Source: Agromyces sp. G08B096 (lineage in GTDB: Bacteria; Actinomycetota; Actinomycetes; Actinomycetales; Microbacteriaceae). Taken from it: a stretch of DNA of 64,000 nt. Under the pieces are notes generated by a model. It saw nothing but the letters and a program-made list of their open reading frames with translations. It ran no database searches and was not told the origin of the DNA. Position 1 is the stretch's first letter. Each line of letters begins with the position of its first letter. The translations under genes were made by a program, and so were the position numbers. Shown here piece after piece: positions 9,410 through 17,693 of this stretch. The stretch is from positions 2,232,001 to 2,296,000 of the forward strand of contig NZ_CP158374.1 in assembly GCF_040267705.1 (NCBI RefSeq), given 5' to 3'.

Positions 9410-10216
9410 TCAGGCCCCGGATGCCTCGGCCTCGGGCCTCGCGACGGCGAGGACGTCGACCACCACGACGGTGACGTTGTCGCGCCCGCCGTTGCCGAGG
9501 GCGGCATCGACGAGGGCGCGGGCGGCGGGCTCGGCCTTCGGGTTGGCGAGCAGGAAGTGCCGGATGCCGTACGAGGTGAGCTCCTTCGTCAGTCCGTCGG
9601 AGCAGACCAGCAGCCGCATGCCCGGCTCGACGGCGACGGCCCGGTAATCGGGCAGCGGGGCCTCGTGGAACCCGACCGCCCGGGTGATCACGTTCGAGTG
9701 GGGGTGGGTGTCGGCTTCCTCGCGGGTGATCTGCCCGGCATCGACGAGCTCCTGCACGACCGAATGGTCGACCGTCAGCTGCTCGAGCACCCCGCCCACG
9801 AGCCGGTACACGCGCGAGTCGCCGATGTTGAACACGAGCCAGGCCGGCTCCCCCGAGATCTCGCCGAGTGCGACCCCCGTGACGGTGGTTCCGCTGCCCT
9901 CGTCGGTGACGCCGGAGCCCCGGCCCATGTCCTGCACGGCGAGGCGGAGCGACTGGTCGATCTCCGGTGTGCCGACCAGCTGGCGGCCGCCGTGCTCGGC
10001 GAGCCGGGTGACCACCGCGGCGCTCGCGAAGTCGCCCGCGGCGTGGCCGCCCATGCCGTCGGCGACCGCGAAGACGGGCGGCTGCGCCAGGTAGCTGTCT
10101 TCGTTGACCTCGCGCCGGAGCCCGGTGTGGGTGATCGCCGACCAGGCGAGTCGGATCTCGCTCCCGCCGGGCAGCGTCACCCGGAATCGGGGGTTGCCGT
10201 TGCCGATCTGCGTCAC
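9410..10216 (-). CDS. PP2C-family Ser/Thr protein phosphatase
   Basis: This protein has 268 residues from a GTG overlapping the FHA stop by 4 bases. It carries the complete bacterial PP2C set: NEDS near the N-terminus, VADGMGGHAAGD, SGTTVTGVAL, NIGDSRVYR, VCSDGLT and GGRDNVTVVVV. All metal-binding aspartates are present. There is no transmembrane segment, so this is a cytosolic single-domain phosphatase of the PstP type without the usual C-terminal membrane anchor. It is presumed to reverse phosphorylation by the adjacent receptor kinase (inference from proximity). It is translationally coupled to the FHA protein gene. Confidence 0.94.
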   Translation of the reverse strand: MTQIGNGNPRFRVTLPGGSEIRLAWSAITHTGLRREVNEDSYLAQPPVFAVADGMGGHAAGDFASAAVVTRLAEHGGRQLVGTPEIDQSLRLAVQDMGRGSGVTDEGSGTTVTGVALGEISGEPAWLVFNIGDSRVYRLVGGVLEQLTVDHSVVQELVDAGQITREEADTHPHSNVITRAVGFHEAPLPDYRAVAVEPGMRLLVCSDGLTKELTSYGIRHFLLANPKAEPAARALVDAALGNGGRDNVTVVVVDVLAVARPEAEASGA

Positions 10217-11268
10217 GCGGTGGCCTGCCTGTCGGGGTGCGCCTGATCCACCGGGGGCGGGAGGATCTCGACGATCGTATCGCCTCCGAGGTCGAGCTCG
10301 ACCCCCGGGGAGACGACGATCGACTCGCCGGAGCGCATCCGCCGCGTGCCGGTCGCGGTTCTCACGACGGTGCCGTTGGTCGAGCGGAGGTCGGTCGCCA
10401 CGATCCGGCTGCCCTCGAGCCGGAGCTCGAGATGGGTGGCGGACACCGCGGATGCACCGGCCGGAACCTGCACGAGTTCCACCGGGGCCGTCGGGATCCG
10501 GGGCGGCGCGGGCCTGCGGCCGATGAGCACGGCCCCGCTCGCGACGCGGGCTTCCCCGCCGGCGATGCGGTAGCCGAACACGGGATCGGGCGGGGGCGGT
10601 CCGGCGGGGGTCGGTGCCGCGGCGGAAGCGGACTCGGTCGCGGCGTGAGCGGACTCGGTGGCGGCGAACGCGGGTGCGAGGGACTCGGTCGCCGCGGATT
10701 CCGTCGTGGCGGATGCGGGGGCACCCGACCCCGTCCCCGCCGGCTCCGGCACCTCCGCCGTGTCGCGGTCCGCGCCGGCGGCCCGCTGCGGTGCGTCGTC
10801 CGGATGCCACTCCACCGACGCGGCTCGGAGACGGGCCACCGGTCCCTCGACGGCGGTCGTGGCCTCCCCCAAGGCGTCGAGGGATGCCCCGGCCGCCCCG
10901 ATCCGCAGCGCTTGCACGTCACGGAACTCGGCGAGGTGCCAGGGCCGGATGCCTCGCGAGTCCAGCCGCCGACGACCGCCGGGTGAGGCGAGGTCGACCG
11001 CGGCATCCCCGCGCACGACCGCGGTGAGCGGTTCGCCGGCGGCGGGCCACCAGACGAGCGCGAAGGACTCCACCCCGGCGCGTCCGAGCGGGATGCCCGC
11101 GATCAGCGCCTCGAGCTCCGGACGCGGGGCGCGGGCGAGCTCCTCGAACGCCTCCAGGACGCGCGTGGGCGCGGGTGCGCGGAACGTCGCGATGAACCGG
11201 GCGCCGACGACCACATCCCACGCGGCCGTGTCCGAGACGTCGGAGGCGCGCACCTGGCCGGAGAGCAT
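10213..11268 (-). CDS. FHA-domain protein with an ATES-repeat linker
   Basis: This protein has 351 residues from ATG 11268. The N-terminal 140 residues form an uncharacterised domain. A Pro/Ala/Thr/Glu/Ser-rich linker (about 165-240) contains repeated ATES units. The C-terminal 110 residues form an FHA domain, with IGRRPAPP, SATHLELRL and DLRSTNGT marking the phosphothreonine-binding loops. The chosen ATG is preceded at 7 bases by CAGACT, the spacing seen at other likely leaderless genes here. An alternative GTG at 11298 overlaps the aldehyde dehydrogenase stop by 4 bases and would add 10 residues. The protein probably reads phosphothreonine made by the nearby kinase. Confidence 0.87.
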   Translation of the reverse strand: MLSGQVRASDVSDTAAWDVVVGARFIATFRAPAPTRVLEAFEELARAPRPELEALIAGIPLGRAGVESFALVWWPAAGEPLTAVVRGDAAVDLASPGGRRRLDSRGIRPWHLAEFRDVQALRIGAAGASLDALGEATTAVEGPVARLRAASVEWHPDDAPQRAAGADRDTAEVPEPAGTGSGAPASATTESAATESLAPAFAATESAHAATESASAAAPTPAGPPPPDPVFGYRIAGGEARVASGAVLIGRRPAPPRIPTAPVELVQVPAGASAVSATHLELRLEGSRIVATDLRSTNGTVVRTATGTRRMRSGESIVVSPGVELDLGGDTIVEILPPPVDQAHPDRQATA

Positions 11269-11294
11269 GCTGCCCAGTCTGGCACTGCCGCCGG

Positions 11295-12731
11295 TCACCC
11301 GCCGAGGAAGCTCATGACGTGCTTCACGCGCGTGTAGTCCTCGAAGCCGTACTGGGAGAGGTCCTTGCCGTAGCCGGAGTGCTTGAACCCGCCGTGGGGC
11401 ATGTCGGAGACGAACGGGATGTGGGTGTTGATCCACACGCAGCCGAAGTCGAGGTCGCGCGCGAAGCGCATGGCGCGCCCGTGGTCGCCGGTCCAGACCG
11501 ACGCCGCGAGCGCGTAGGGCACTCCGTTCGCCATGGCGATCGCCTCGGCCTCGTCGCGGAACGACTGGACCGCGAGCACGGGACCGAAGACCTCGCTCTG
11601 CACCAGTTCGTCGTCCTGGCGGAGCCCCGTGACCACCGTGGCCTCGTAGAAGTAGCCGCGGTCGCCCTGCCGGCGTCCGCCCACGACGACCTCGGCGTGG
11701 TCGGGCAGCCGGTCGACGAAGCCCGACACCATGGCGAGCTGGTCGGCGTTGTTCAGCGGCCCGTAGAAGACGCCCGGTTCGCGCGGCCCGCCGGTTCGCG
11801 CGTGCGTGGCGACGCGCTCCCGCACCAGGGCCACGAGCTCGTCGTGGACGGATTCGTGCACCAGCAGGCGGGTCGCGGCGGTGCAGTCCTGCCCGGCGTT
11901 GAAGTAGGCCGCGGTGACGATGCCCTCGGCGGCCTGCGCGAGGTCGGTGTCGGCGAACACGATGGCCGGCGCCTTGCCGCCGAGTTCGAGGTGGACGCGC
12001 TTCAGGTCGTCGGCGGCGGCCCGGGCGACTTCCATGCCCGCGCGGACGGACCCGGTGATCGCCACGAGCTGCGGCGTCGGATGCCCGAGCAGCGCGGCAC
12101 CCGTCGACCGGTCGCCGAGGACCACGTTGAGCACGCCGGGCGGCAGCACCTCGGCCGCGACCTCCGCGAGCCGGAGCGTCGACAGCGGCGTCGTGTCGGA
12201 CGGCTTCAGGACCACGGTATTGCCGGCGGCGATCGCGGGAGCGATCTTCCAGATCGCCATGTTCAGCGGATAGTTCCACGGCGTCACCTGGCCGACGACG
12301 CCGATGGGTTCGCGGCGCACGTACGACGTGTGTCCCGCGAGGTACTCCGCCGCACCCCGCCCCTCGAGGTTGCGGGCGGCGCCGGCGAAAAAGCGGAGCT
12401 GGTCGACCGACTGGTCGATCTCGTCGGCGACCAGGCTCGCGCGCGGCTTGCCGGTGTCCTGCGACTCGAGATCGGCGAGCTCCTCGGCTCGGTCGGCCAG
12501 TGCGTCGGCGAGCCGGAACAGCGCGAGCTGCCGGTCGGCGGGCGTGGTGCGGCCCCAGGTCGCGAAGGCCCGTGAGGCGGCGGCGTACGCGGCGTCGACG
12601 TCCGCCTCGACCGACACCGGCGCGCTCGCGTACACCTCCTCGGTCGCGGGATCGACGAGGTCGATCGTGGCGTCGCCGCGGGCGTCGGCGGGTGCGCCGT
12701 CGATGAAGTTCCTGAGGGTGGGGCCGGTCAT
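11295..12731 (-). CDS. Aldehyde dehydrogenase, gamma-aminobutyraldehyde type
   Basis: This protein has 478 residues, normal for NAD(P)-dependent aldehyde dehydrogenases. The GQVTPWNYPLNMAIWKIAPA segment, the general-base Glu in HLELGGKAP and the catalytic Cys in NAGQDCTA are visible. It starts at an ATG after GGAGAGCG. Close similarity to the PatD/PuuC group is suggested by the YFNAGQDCTA segment, and the context supports oxidation of 4-aminobutanal to GABA in putrescine breakdown. It is divergent from the Lrp-type regulator and the aminotransferase, and is probably controlled from the shared 187-base intergenic region. Exact substrate specificity cannot be read from sequence. Confidence 0.9.
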   Translation of the reverse strand: MTGPTLRNFIDGAPADARGDATIDLVDPATEEVYASAPVSVEADVDAAYAAASRAFATWGRTTPADRQLALFRLADALADRAEELADLESQDTGKPRASLVADEIDQSVDQLRFFAGAARNLEGRGAAEYLAGHTSYVRREPIGVVGQVTPWNYPLNMAIWKIAPAIAAGNTVVLKPSDTTPLSTLRLAEVAAEVLPPGVLNVVLGDRSTGAALLGHPTPQLVAITGSVRAGMEVARAAADDLKRVHLELGGKAPAIVFADTDLAQAAEGIVTAAYFNAGQDCTAATRLLVHESVHDELVALVRERVATHARTGGPREPGVFYGPLNNADQLAMVSGFVDRLPDHAEVVVGGRRQGDRGYFYEATVVTGLRQDDELVQSEVFGPVLAVQSFRDEAEAIAMANGVPYALAASVWTGDHGRAMRFARDLDFGCVWINTHIPFVSDMPHGGFKHSGYGKDLSQYGFEDYTRVKHVMSFLGG

Positions 12732-12802
12732 TCGCTCTCCTGATGCCTCGGTGGTGGCTGCGACCGGCGCACGGTTCCACGCGCGCCGGTGCACATTCGG
12801 CC

Positions 12803-12882
12803 ATGCTAGGCGGGAATCGATGCTGGAATCGAGCGTTCTCCATCGAATCCGTCGTGAAAGACACCGGATTCGACGGAATCGC
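12803..12882. promoter_or_regulatory. Divergent control region with palindrome and GGAATCGA repeats
   Basis: A perfect 9-base inverted repeat, TCGAATCCG (12843-12851) and CGGATTCGA (12865-12873), has a 13-base spacer. Two direct GGAATCGA copies lie at 12813-12820 and 12825-12832, 12 bases apart, with a near copy at 12875-12882. A TAGCAT -10 candidate for the aldehyde dehydrogenase lies at 12808-12803 on the minus strand, so the direct repeats would cover its -35 region. Lrp/AsnC proteins bind such spaced, partly palindromic sites; assignment to this regulator is an inference. Confidence 0.5.
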
Positions 12883-12911
12883 TTGCTCGTGGCATCCGCC
12901 GCTGTCACAAT
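12883..12911 (+). promoter_or_regulatory. Candidate promoter of the Lrp-type regulator
   Basis: TTGCTC (12883-12888) and CACAAT (12906-12911) are separated by 17 bases. CACAAT ends 7 bases before the ATG, so transcription would begin at or next to the start codon, giving a leaderless mRNA. The upstream palindrome ends 9 bases before the -35 element. Confidence 0.4.
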
Positions 12912-12918
12912 CGAGGCC

Positions 12919-13398
12919 ATGACGAACACCGGGCGTTCTCGTGAGCGGCCTGCGCACCTCGACGACGTCTCCAAGGCGATCGTCGAGCAGCTCCAGGCCG
13001 ATGGGCGGCGCTCGTACGCCGACATCGGGAAGGCGGTGGGCCTCAGCGAGGCGGCTGTGCGCCAGCGCGTCCAGCGGCTCACGGAGTCGGGGGTCATGCA
13101 GATCGTGGCCGTCACCGATCCGATGCAGCTGGGCTTCACCCGCCAGGCGATGATCGGGATCCGCGCGGGCGGCGATACCCGTCGGCTCGCCGAGCAGCTC
13201 GCGGAGATCCCCGAGATCGATTACGTCGTGCTCACGGCCGGCAGCTTCGACGTGCTCGCCGAAGTGGTCTGCGAGAACGACGACCAGCTCATCTCGCTGC
13301 TGAACTCGCGCATCCGCAACCTCGAGGGCGTGCAGACGACCGAGACGTTCGTCTACCTGAAACTGCAGAAGCAGTTCTACAACTGGGGCACGCGGTAA
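12919..13398 (+). CDS. Lrp/AsnC-family transcriptional regulator
   Basis: This protein has 159 residues, the normal Lrp length. The N-terminal winged helix-turn-helix (IVEQLQADGRRSYADIGKAV, then LSEAAVRQRVQRL) is followed by a RAM ligand-binding domain (residues about 75-155) with the GSFDVLAEV segment. It sits between the aldehyde dehydrogenase (divergent) and the aminotransferase (27 bases downstream), which points to local control of amine catabolism. Lrp relatives usually sense an amino acid or pathway intermediate. No strong ribosome site precedes the ATG; the close -10 element argues for leaderless translation. Confidence 0.93.
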   Translation: MTNTGRSRERPAHLDDVSKAIVEQLQADGRRSYADIGKAVGLSEAAVRQRVQRLTESGVMQIVAVTDPMQLGFTRQAMIGIRAGGDTRRLAEQLAEIPEIDYVVLTAGSFDVLAEVVCENDDQLISLLNSRIRNLEGVQTTETFVYLKLQKQFYNWGTR

Positions 13399-13425
13399 CC
13401 GCCGCACCCCATGGAAGGGAAGATC

Positions 13426-14814
13426 ATGACCGACCCCGACTACGACAACGCGGCGCTGCAGCAGCAGGCGAAGGACCACCTGTGGATGCACTTCGCCCGC
13501 CAGTCCACGATGGAGACCGCGGGCGTGCCGATCATCACCCGCGGCGAGGGCCACCACATCTACGACGTGGAGGGCCGGAAGTACTTCGACGGTCTCTCGG
13601 GTCTGTTCGTCGTGAACGCCGGACACGGTCGCCGGCGTCTCGCCGAGGTGGCGGCCAAGCAGGCGGAGCAGCTCGCGTTCTTCCCGATCTGGTCGTACGC
13701 CCACCCGTCCGCGATCGAATTGGCCGACCGGCTGGCCGACTACGCCCCCGGTGACCTCAACCGGGTGTTCTTCTCGACGGGCGGCGGCGAGGCGGTCGAG
13801 ACCGCCTTCAAGCTCGCGAAGTACTACTGGAAGCTGCAGGGCCGCCCCACCAAGCACAAGGTCATCTCCCGGTCCGTCGCCTACCACGGCACGCCGCAGG
13901 GCGCGCTCGCGATCACGGGCATCCCGGCGATGAAGGAGATGTTCGAGCCGCTGACCCCGGGCGGGTTCCGCGTGCCGAACACGAACTTCTACCGTGCCGC
14001 CGAGGTCGGCGCTCCGGCCGACGACGTCGAGGCGTTCGGCATCTGGGCCGCGAACCGCATCGAGGAGATGATCCAGTTCGAGGGCCCCGAGACGGTGGCC
14101 GCGGTGTTCCTCGAGCCGGTGCAGAACTCGGGCGGCTGCTTCCCGCCGCCGCCCGGGTACTTCAAGCGCGTGCGCGAGATCTGCGACCAGTACGACGTGC
14201 TGCTCGTCTCCGACGAGGTCATCTGCGCCTTCGGCCGGATCGGGCACATGTTCGCCTGCGACGCGTACGACTACGTCCCCGACATGATCACCTGCGCGAA
14301 GGCGATGACGTCCGGCTACTCCCCCATCGGCGCGACGATCGTGTCGGAGAAGATCTACGAGCCGTTCTCGAAGGGCACGACGAGCTTCTACCACGGGTAC
14401 ACCTTCGGCGGGCACCCGGTGTCGGCCGCCGTCGCGCTCGAGAACCTCGACATCTTCGAGGAGGAGGGCCTGAACGAGCGCGTCCGCGAGAACTCGCCGC
14501 TGTTCCGCGCGGAGCTCGAGAAGCTGCTCGACCTGCCCATCGTCGGCGACGTGCGCGGTGACGGGTACTTCTTCGGCATCGAGCTCGTGAAGGACAAGAC
14601 CACCCGCGAGACCTTCGACGACGACGAGTCGGAGCGGCTGCTGCGCGGGTTCCTGTCGAAGGCACTGTTCGACGCCGGACTGTACTGCCGCGCCGACGAC
14701 CGCGGCGACCCCGTGATCCAGCTCGCACCGCCGCTGACGATCGGCGTGCCCGAGTTCCAGGAGATCGAGCAGATCCTGCGGAGCGTCCTCACCGAAGCCT
14801 CCAACCGGCTCTGA
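13426..14814 (+). CDS. Class III PLP aminotransferase, putrescine/omega-amine type
   Basis: This protein has 462 residues from the ATG preceded by AAGGGA; an upstream in-frame ATG at 13411 lies inside that ribosome site and is less likely. The class III fold is clear: GLSGLFVVNAGHG, FFSTGGGEAVETA, SRSVAYHGT, DEVICAFGR, and the PLP lysine in ITCAKAMTSGY (about K292). The family includes omega-amino acid:pyruvate and putrescine:pyruvate transaminases (SpuC-like). With a neighbouring FAD oxidase and an aminobutyraldehyde dehydrogenase the likely substrate is putrescine or a related diamine (inference). The oxidase gene starts one base after the stop, so the two are coupled. Confidence 0.92.
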   Translation: MTDPDYDNAALQQQAKDHLWMHFARQSTMETAGVPIITRGEGHHIYDVEGRKYFDGLSGLFVVNAGHGRRRLAEVAAKQAEQLAFFPIWSYAHPSAIELADRLADYAPGDLNRVFFSTGGGEAVETAFKLAKYYWKLQGRPTKHKVISRSVAYHGTPQGALAITGIPAMKEMFEPLTPGGFRVPNTNFYRAAEVGAPADDVEAFGIWAANRIEEMIQFEGPETVAAVFLEPVQNSGGCFPPPPGYFKRVREICDQYDVLLVSDEVICAFGRIGHMFACDAYDYVPDMITCAKAMTSGYSPIGATIVSEKIYEPFSKGTTSFYHGYTFGGHPVSAAVALENLDIFEEEGLNERVRENSPLFRAELEKLLDLPIVGDVRGDGYFFGIELVKDKTTRETFDDDESERLLRGFLSKALFDAGLYCRADDRGDPVIQLAPPLTIGVPEFQEIEQILRSVLTEASNRL

Positions 14815-14815
14815 C

Positions 14816-16267
14816 GTGGGGCGGGGCGCACGACGCGAGACGGATGCCGCGGCCGAGGCGTACCGTCGCGCGAGCTTCTGGCTCGACGACCTGGTCGTCT
14901 CCGGCCGCGACCGTCTGCGTCCGCGCTCGTCGCTGACGGCGAACGCCTGGTTCGACGTGTGCCTCGTCGGCGGCGGACTCACCGCTCTGTGGACGGCGTA
15001 CTCGCTCGCGAAGGCCGATCCCGGCCTGCGCATCGCGATCCTCGAGAAGGACATCGCCGGCTTCGGCGCCTCTGGCCGGAACGGCGGGTGGTGCTCGGCG
15101 CTCTTCCCACGGTCGGCGTCCTCCCTCGAGCGCGAGCACGGCTGGGAGGCGGCCGTGGCGATGCGTCGCGCGATGGTCGAGACCGTCGATGAGGTCGGCC
15201 GTGTCGTCGCGGAGGAGGGCATCGACTGCGACTTCGTGCCGGGCGGCACGGTGGTGTTCGCGCGCGACGCCGTGCAGCGCGCCGCCGCCTTCGCCGACGT
15301 CGAGGAGGCCAGGCGGTTCGGCGTCGACCGGCTCGAGTACTGGGATGAGGCCACGGTCTCGCGACGGTTCCAGGTGACCGGCGCCGACGACCAGACGCCG
15401 GCGGCGGTGATGGACCCGGCGTGCGCCCGCGTGCAGCCCGCGAAGCTCGTACGCGGCCTGGCCGAGGTCGTCGAGTCCCTGGGCGTCGCCGTCTTCGAGC
15501 GCACGGAGGTGCTCGACTGGTCGGCCGGGCGGGTGCGGTTCCGCGCGCTCGACGGGTCCGGTGCGACGGGCACCGTCTCCGCCCGCCACGTCATCGTCGC
15601 CACGGAGGGGTACGGGGCGGAGCTGCCGCGGGTGCGGCGACGCATCCTCCCGCTGTACTCGCTCATGATCGCCACCGAGCCGCTGCCTGAGGAGGTGTGG
15701 GATCGGATCGGGCTGGAGCACGGCCAGACCTTCAGCGACTACCGCCATCTGCTCGTCTACGGGCAGCGGACGGCCGACAACCGATTCGCCTTCGGCGGGC
15801 GCGGGGCCGGGTACCACTGGGGCAGCCGGGTGTCGCCCGAGTTCGAGCGTGTCGACCGGGTGTTCGAGCACCTCCGCGAGGCCCTGGTGGAGCTGTTTCC
15901 GCTGCTCGCCGACGTGCGCGTGACGCACCGCTGGGGCGGGCCGCTCGGCGTCGCGCGCGATTGGCACGCCACCGCGAGTTACAACCCGAAGACGGGCGTC
16001 GGCTTCGCGGGCGGGTACGTGGGGGACGGCCTCTCGACGACGAACCTCGCCGGCCGGACCCTCGCCGACCTCGTGCTCGGCCGGGACACCGATCTCACCC
16101 GCCTGCCGTGGACGAATCACCGTTCGCCGCTCTGGGAGCCCGAGCCGCTGCGGTACCTCGGGGCGAACCTCGGCGTGCGCGGCATGGCCCTCGCGGACGC
16201 CGAGGAGCGGCTGACGGGTCGCCCGTCGCTCATCGCGCGGGCCATCGGTCCGCTGGTCGGGCACTGA
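14816..16267 (+). CDS. FAD-dependent amine oxidoreductase (DAO family, PuuB-like)
   Basis: This protein has 483 residues, starting at a GTG one base after the aminotransferase stop. The dinucleotide-binding motif LVGGGLTALWTAYSLA lies at about residues 50-65, followed by FGASGRNGGW, typical of the DAO/glycine-oxidase superfamily and the gamma-glutamylputrescine oxidase subgroup. The C-terminal GFAGGYVGDGLSTTNLAG closes the FAD site. The likely role is oxidation of a polyamine or its conjugate to an aldehyde for the dehydrogenase. No gamma-glutamylputrescine synthetase (PuuA) is visible here, so whether the substrate is free or conjugated is open. The end overlaps the convergent DUF4192 gene by 38 bases. 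Confidence 0.9.
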   Translation: MGRGARRETDAAAEAYRRASFWLDDLVVSGRDRLRPRSSLTANAWFDVCLVGGGLTALWTAYSLAKADPGLRIAILEKDIAGFGASGRNGGWCSALFPRSASSLEREHGWEAAVAMRRAMVETVDEVGRVVAEEGIDCDFVPGGTVVFARDAVQRAAAFADVEEARRFGVDRLEYWDEATVSRRFQVTGADDQTPAAVMDPACARVQPAKLVRGLAEVVESLGVAVFERTEVLDWSAGRVRFRALDGSGATGTVSARHVIVATEGYGAELPRVRRRILPLYSLMIATEPLPEEVWDRIGLEHGQTFSDYRHLLVYGQRTADNRFAFGGRGAGYHWGSRVSPEFERVDRVFEHLREALVELFPLLADVRVTHRWGGPLGVARDWHATASYNPKTGVGFAGGYVGDGLSTTNLAGRTLADLVLGRDTDLTRLPWTNHRSPLWEPEPLRYLGANLGVRGMALADAEERLTGRPSLIARAIGPLVGH

Positions 16268-17504
16268 CCTCCGCGGACGGCTCGACGAAGGACCACTCGG
16301 GCAGCGCGCCGGTGCCGAGCAGGCGGAGCAGCAGCGTCGCCATCGGATACCCGGGCTCGGCGTCCTCGGCGAGCTCGAGCAGGGCGGCGGCGGCCGAGCC
16401 GCGTGCCCGGCTCCACGCGAGCCATGCGGCCATGCAGAGCACCCCGGCGCGGGAGCGCTCGGGCGCGACGGATGCGGCGCGGCGCAGCAGTGCGAGACCG
16501 TGCTCGACACGGGCCGCATCGGGCCGTTCGCGCGTCTGACCGACCAGAAGCCGGCTGAGGAGGTCGCGTAGCGCCGCAGCGCCTTCGACGTCGGCACGTC
16601 GCGCGTGCTGGTGCTCGTGCCCGACCGCGACATCCTCCTCGTCGTCCTCGGGCTTGTCATCGAGTTCGTCATCGAGTTCGTCATCCGGCTCGTGGTCGGG
16701 CTCGTCTTCGGGCTCGTCGAGCGCGAGGCTGCCGATGTCCGGACCGAACGCGATCTGCAGCATGAGGGCATCGCGGTAGCGTGGCAGCGCGGCGAGGTGC
16801 ACGAGCCAGGCGAGCACGTGCGGAGCGATGCGATGCCGGCACTCGCCGGTACAGTCCGCGTCGAGGAGGAACTCGACGAGCGCGACCGGGTCCGCGAGGC
16901 CGCCGAGGCGCGAGATCGCGTCGACGAACCGGTCGCCGCCCCTGCGCTCGTCGAGTTCGAGCGATCGGAGCTCGGACTCCACCGCCTGCCGCTCGGCTGC
17001 GTTCGCGTCTGGCAGAACGCCCAGCCGGGCGACCGAGGCGGACGGAGCGTCCTCGTCCGGCAGGTCGTCGCACACGGCGCTGGCCGCGATCAGGCCGAGG
17101 TCCCGTCCCGCGGCGGGCGTGGCCGGGTCGAGCAGGGAGCCCCAGGCATCGCACGCCACGCGAAGCGCGTCCCGCACGAGGAACCCGGCCTCCTCCGCGC
17201 GGCGGACGGCGAGTCGCAGCAACGCGGCCTCTCCGCTGCCCCGTCGCCCGCGGAACGCCGCGTCGGAGTACACCACGGGGACGACCGCGTCGACCCCTTC
17301 GAGCCGGCACAGCAGTCCGATGGATGCCGCGACGAGCGCATCGCGGTCGGCGGCGCGCCGAGGCAGGTCGAAGCGCGCCACCGCCCGGGTGCGTGCGCCC
17401 CGGAAGGCCACCCACACGAGCGAACGCTCCGGCGTGTAGCCGGCGATGCGCGGCAGGAGGGCGAGGAAATCGTGCGCTCGATCGGCGCGGATGATGGTGG
17501 TCAT
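16230..17504 (-). CDS. DUF4192 domain protein with an acidic insert
   Basis: This protein has 424 residues from an ATG directly after CAGGGG. The N-terminal part (RADRAHDFLALLPRIAGYTP) and VVPVVYSDAA match DUF4192, an actinobacterial family of unknown function. Near residues 258-287 there is an almost purely Asp/Glu/Pro run of about 30 residues, and a helical C-terminal half follows. No enzyme motifs or membrane segments are seen. The gene stands alone on the minus strand, convergent with the FAD oxidase (38-base overlap) and divergent from ogt. The acidic run looks like a disordered spacer. Confidence 0.85.
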   Translation of the reverse strand: MTTIIRADRAHDFLALLPRIAGYTPERSLVWVAFRGARTRAVARFDLPRRAADRDALVAASIGLLCRLEGVDAVVPVVYSDAAFRGRRGSGEAALLRLAVRRAEEAGFLVRDALRVACDAWGSLLDPATPAAGRDLGLIAASAVCDDLPDEDAPSASVARLGVLPDANAAERQAVESELRSLELDERRGGDRFVDAISRLGGLADPVALVEFLLDADCTGECRHRIAPHVLAWLVHLAALPRYRDALMLQIAFGPDIGSLALDEPEDEPDHEPDDELDDELDDKPEDDEEDVAVGHEHQHARRADVEGAAALRDLLSRLLVGQTRERPDAARVEHGLALLRRAASVAPERSRAGVLCMAAWLAWSRARGSAAAALLELAEDAEPGYPMATLLLRLLGTGALPEWSFVEPSAEVSARPADRWPAR

Positions 17505-17693
17505 CCCCTGAGCGTCGCGACTCGGCCAGGACCGGACCGCGGGCGGGCGAAGGTCGTGCGCCCAGCTGCGGATGCCGCGCCTGTGGAGGGTTCGTGGACG
17601 GCGACGTCTCCTCCACAGACGCGCCCCTCGAGCCGCTTCTCCCATGTCCGAATCCCGCGAGCCGATGTCGTCGGGGCTGGATACGCTCGTGGC

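Noticed and set aside
11299-15675. Open frame extending the FHA gene far upstream through the aldehyde dehydrogenase and aminotransferase.
   Set aside because: Stop codons are rare at this GC content; only the last 351 residues have FHA-type sequence, and the rest is antisense to clear genes.
16230-16267. Frameshift or wrong stop in the FAD oxidase or DUF4192 gene because they overlap.
   Set aside because: Both frames keep family-like sequence to their stops; a short convergent overlap is the simpler explanation.
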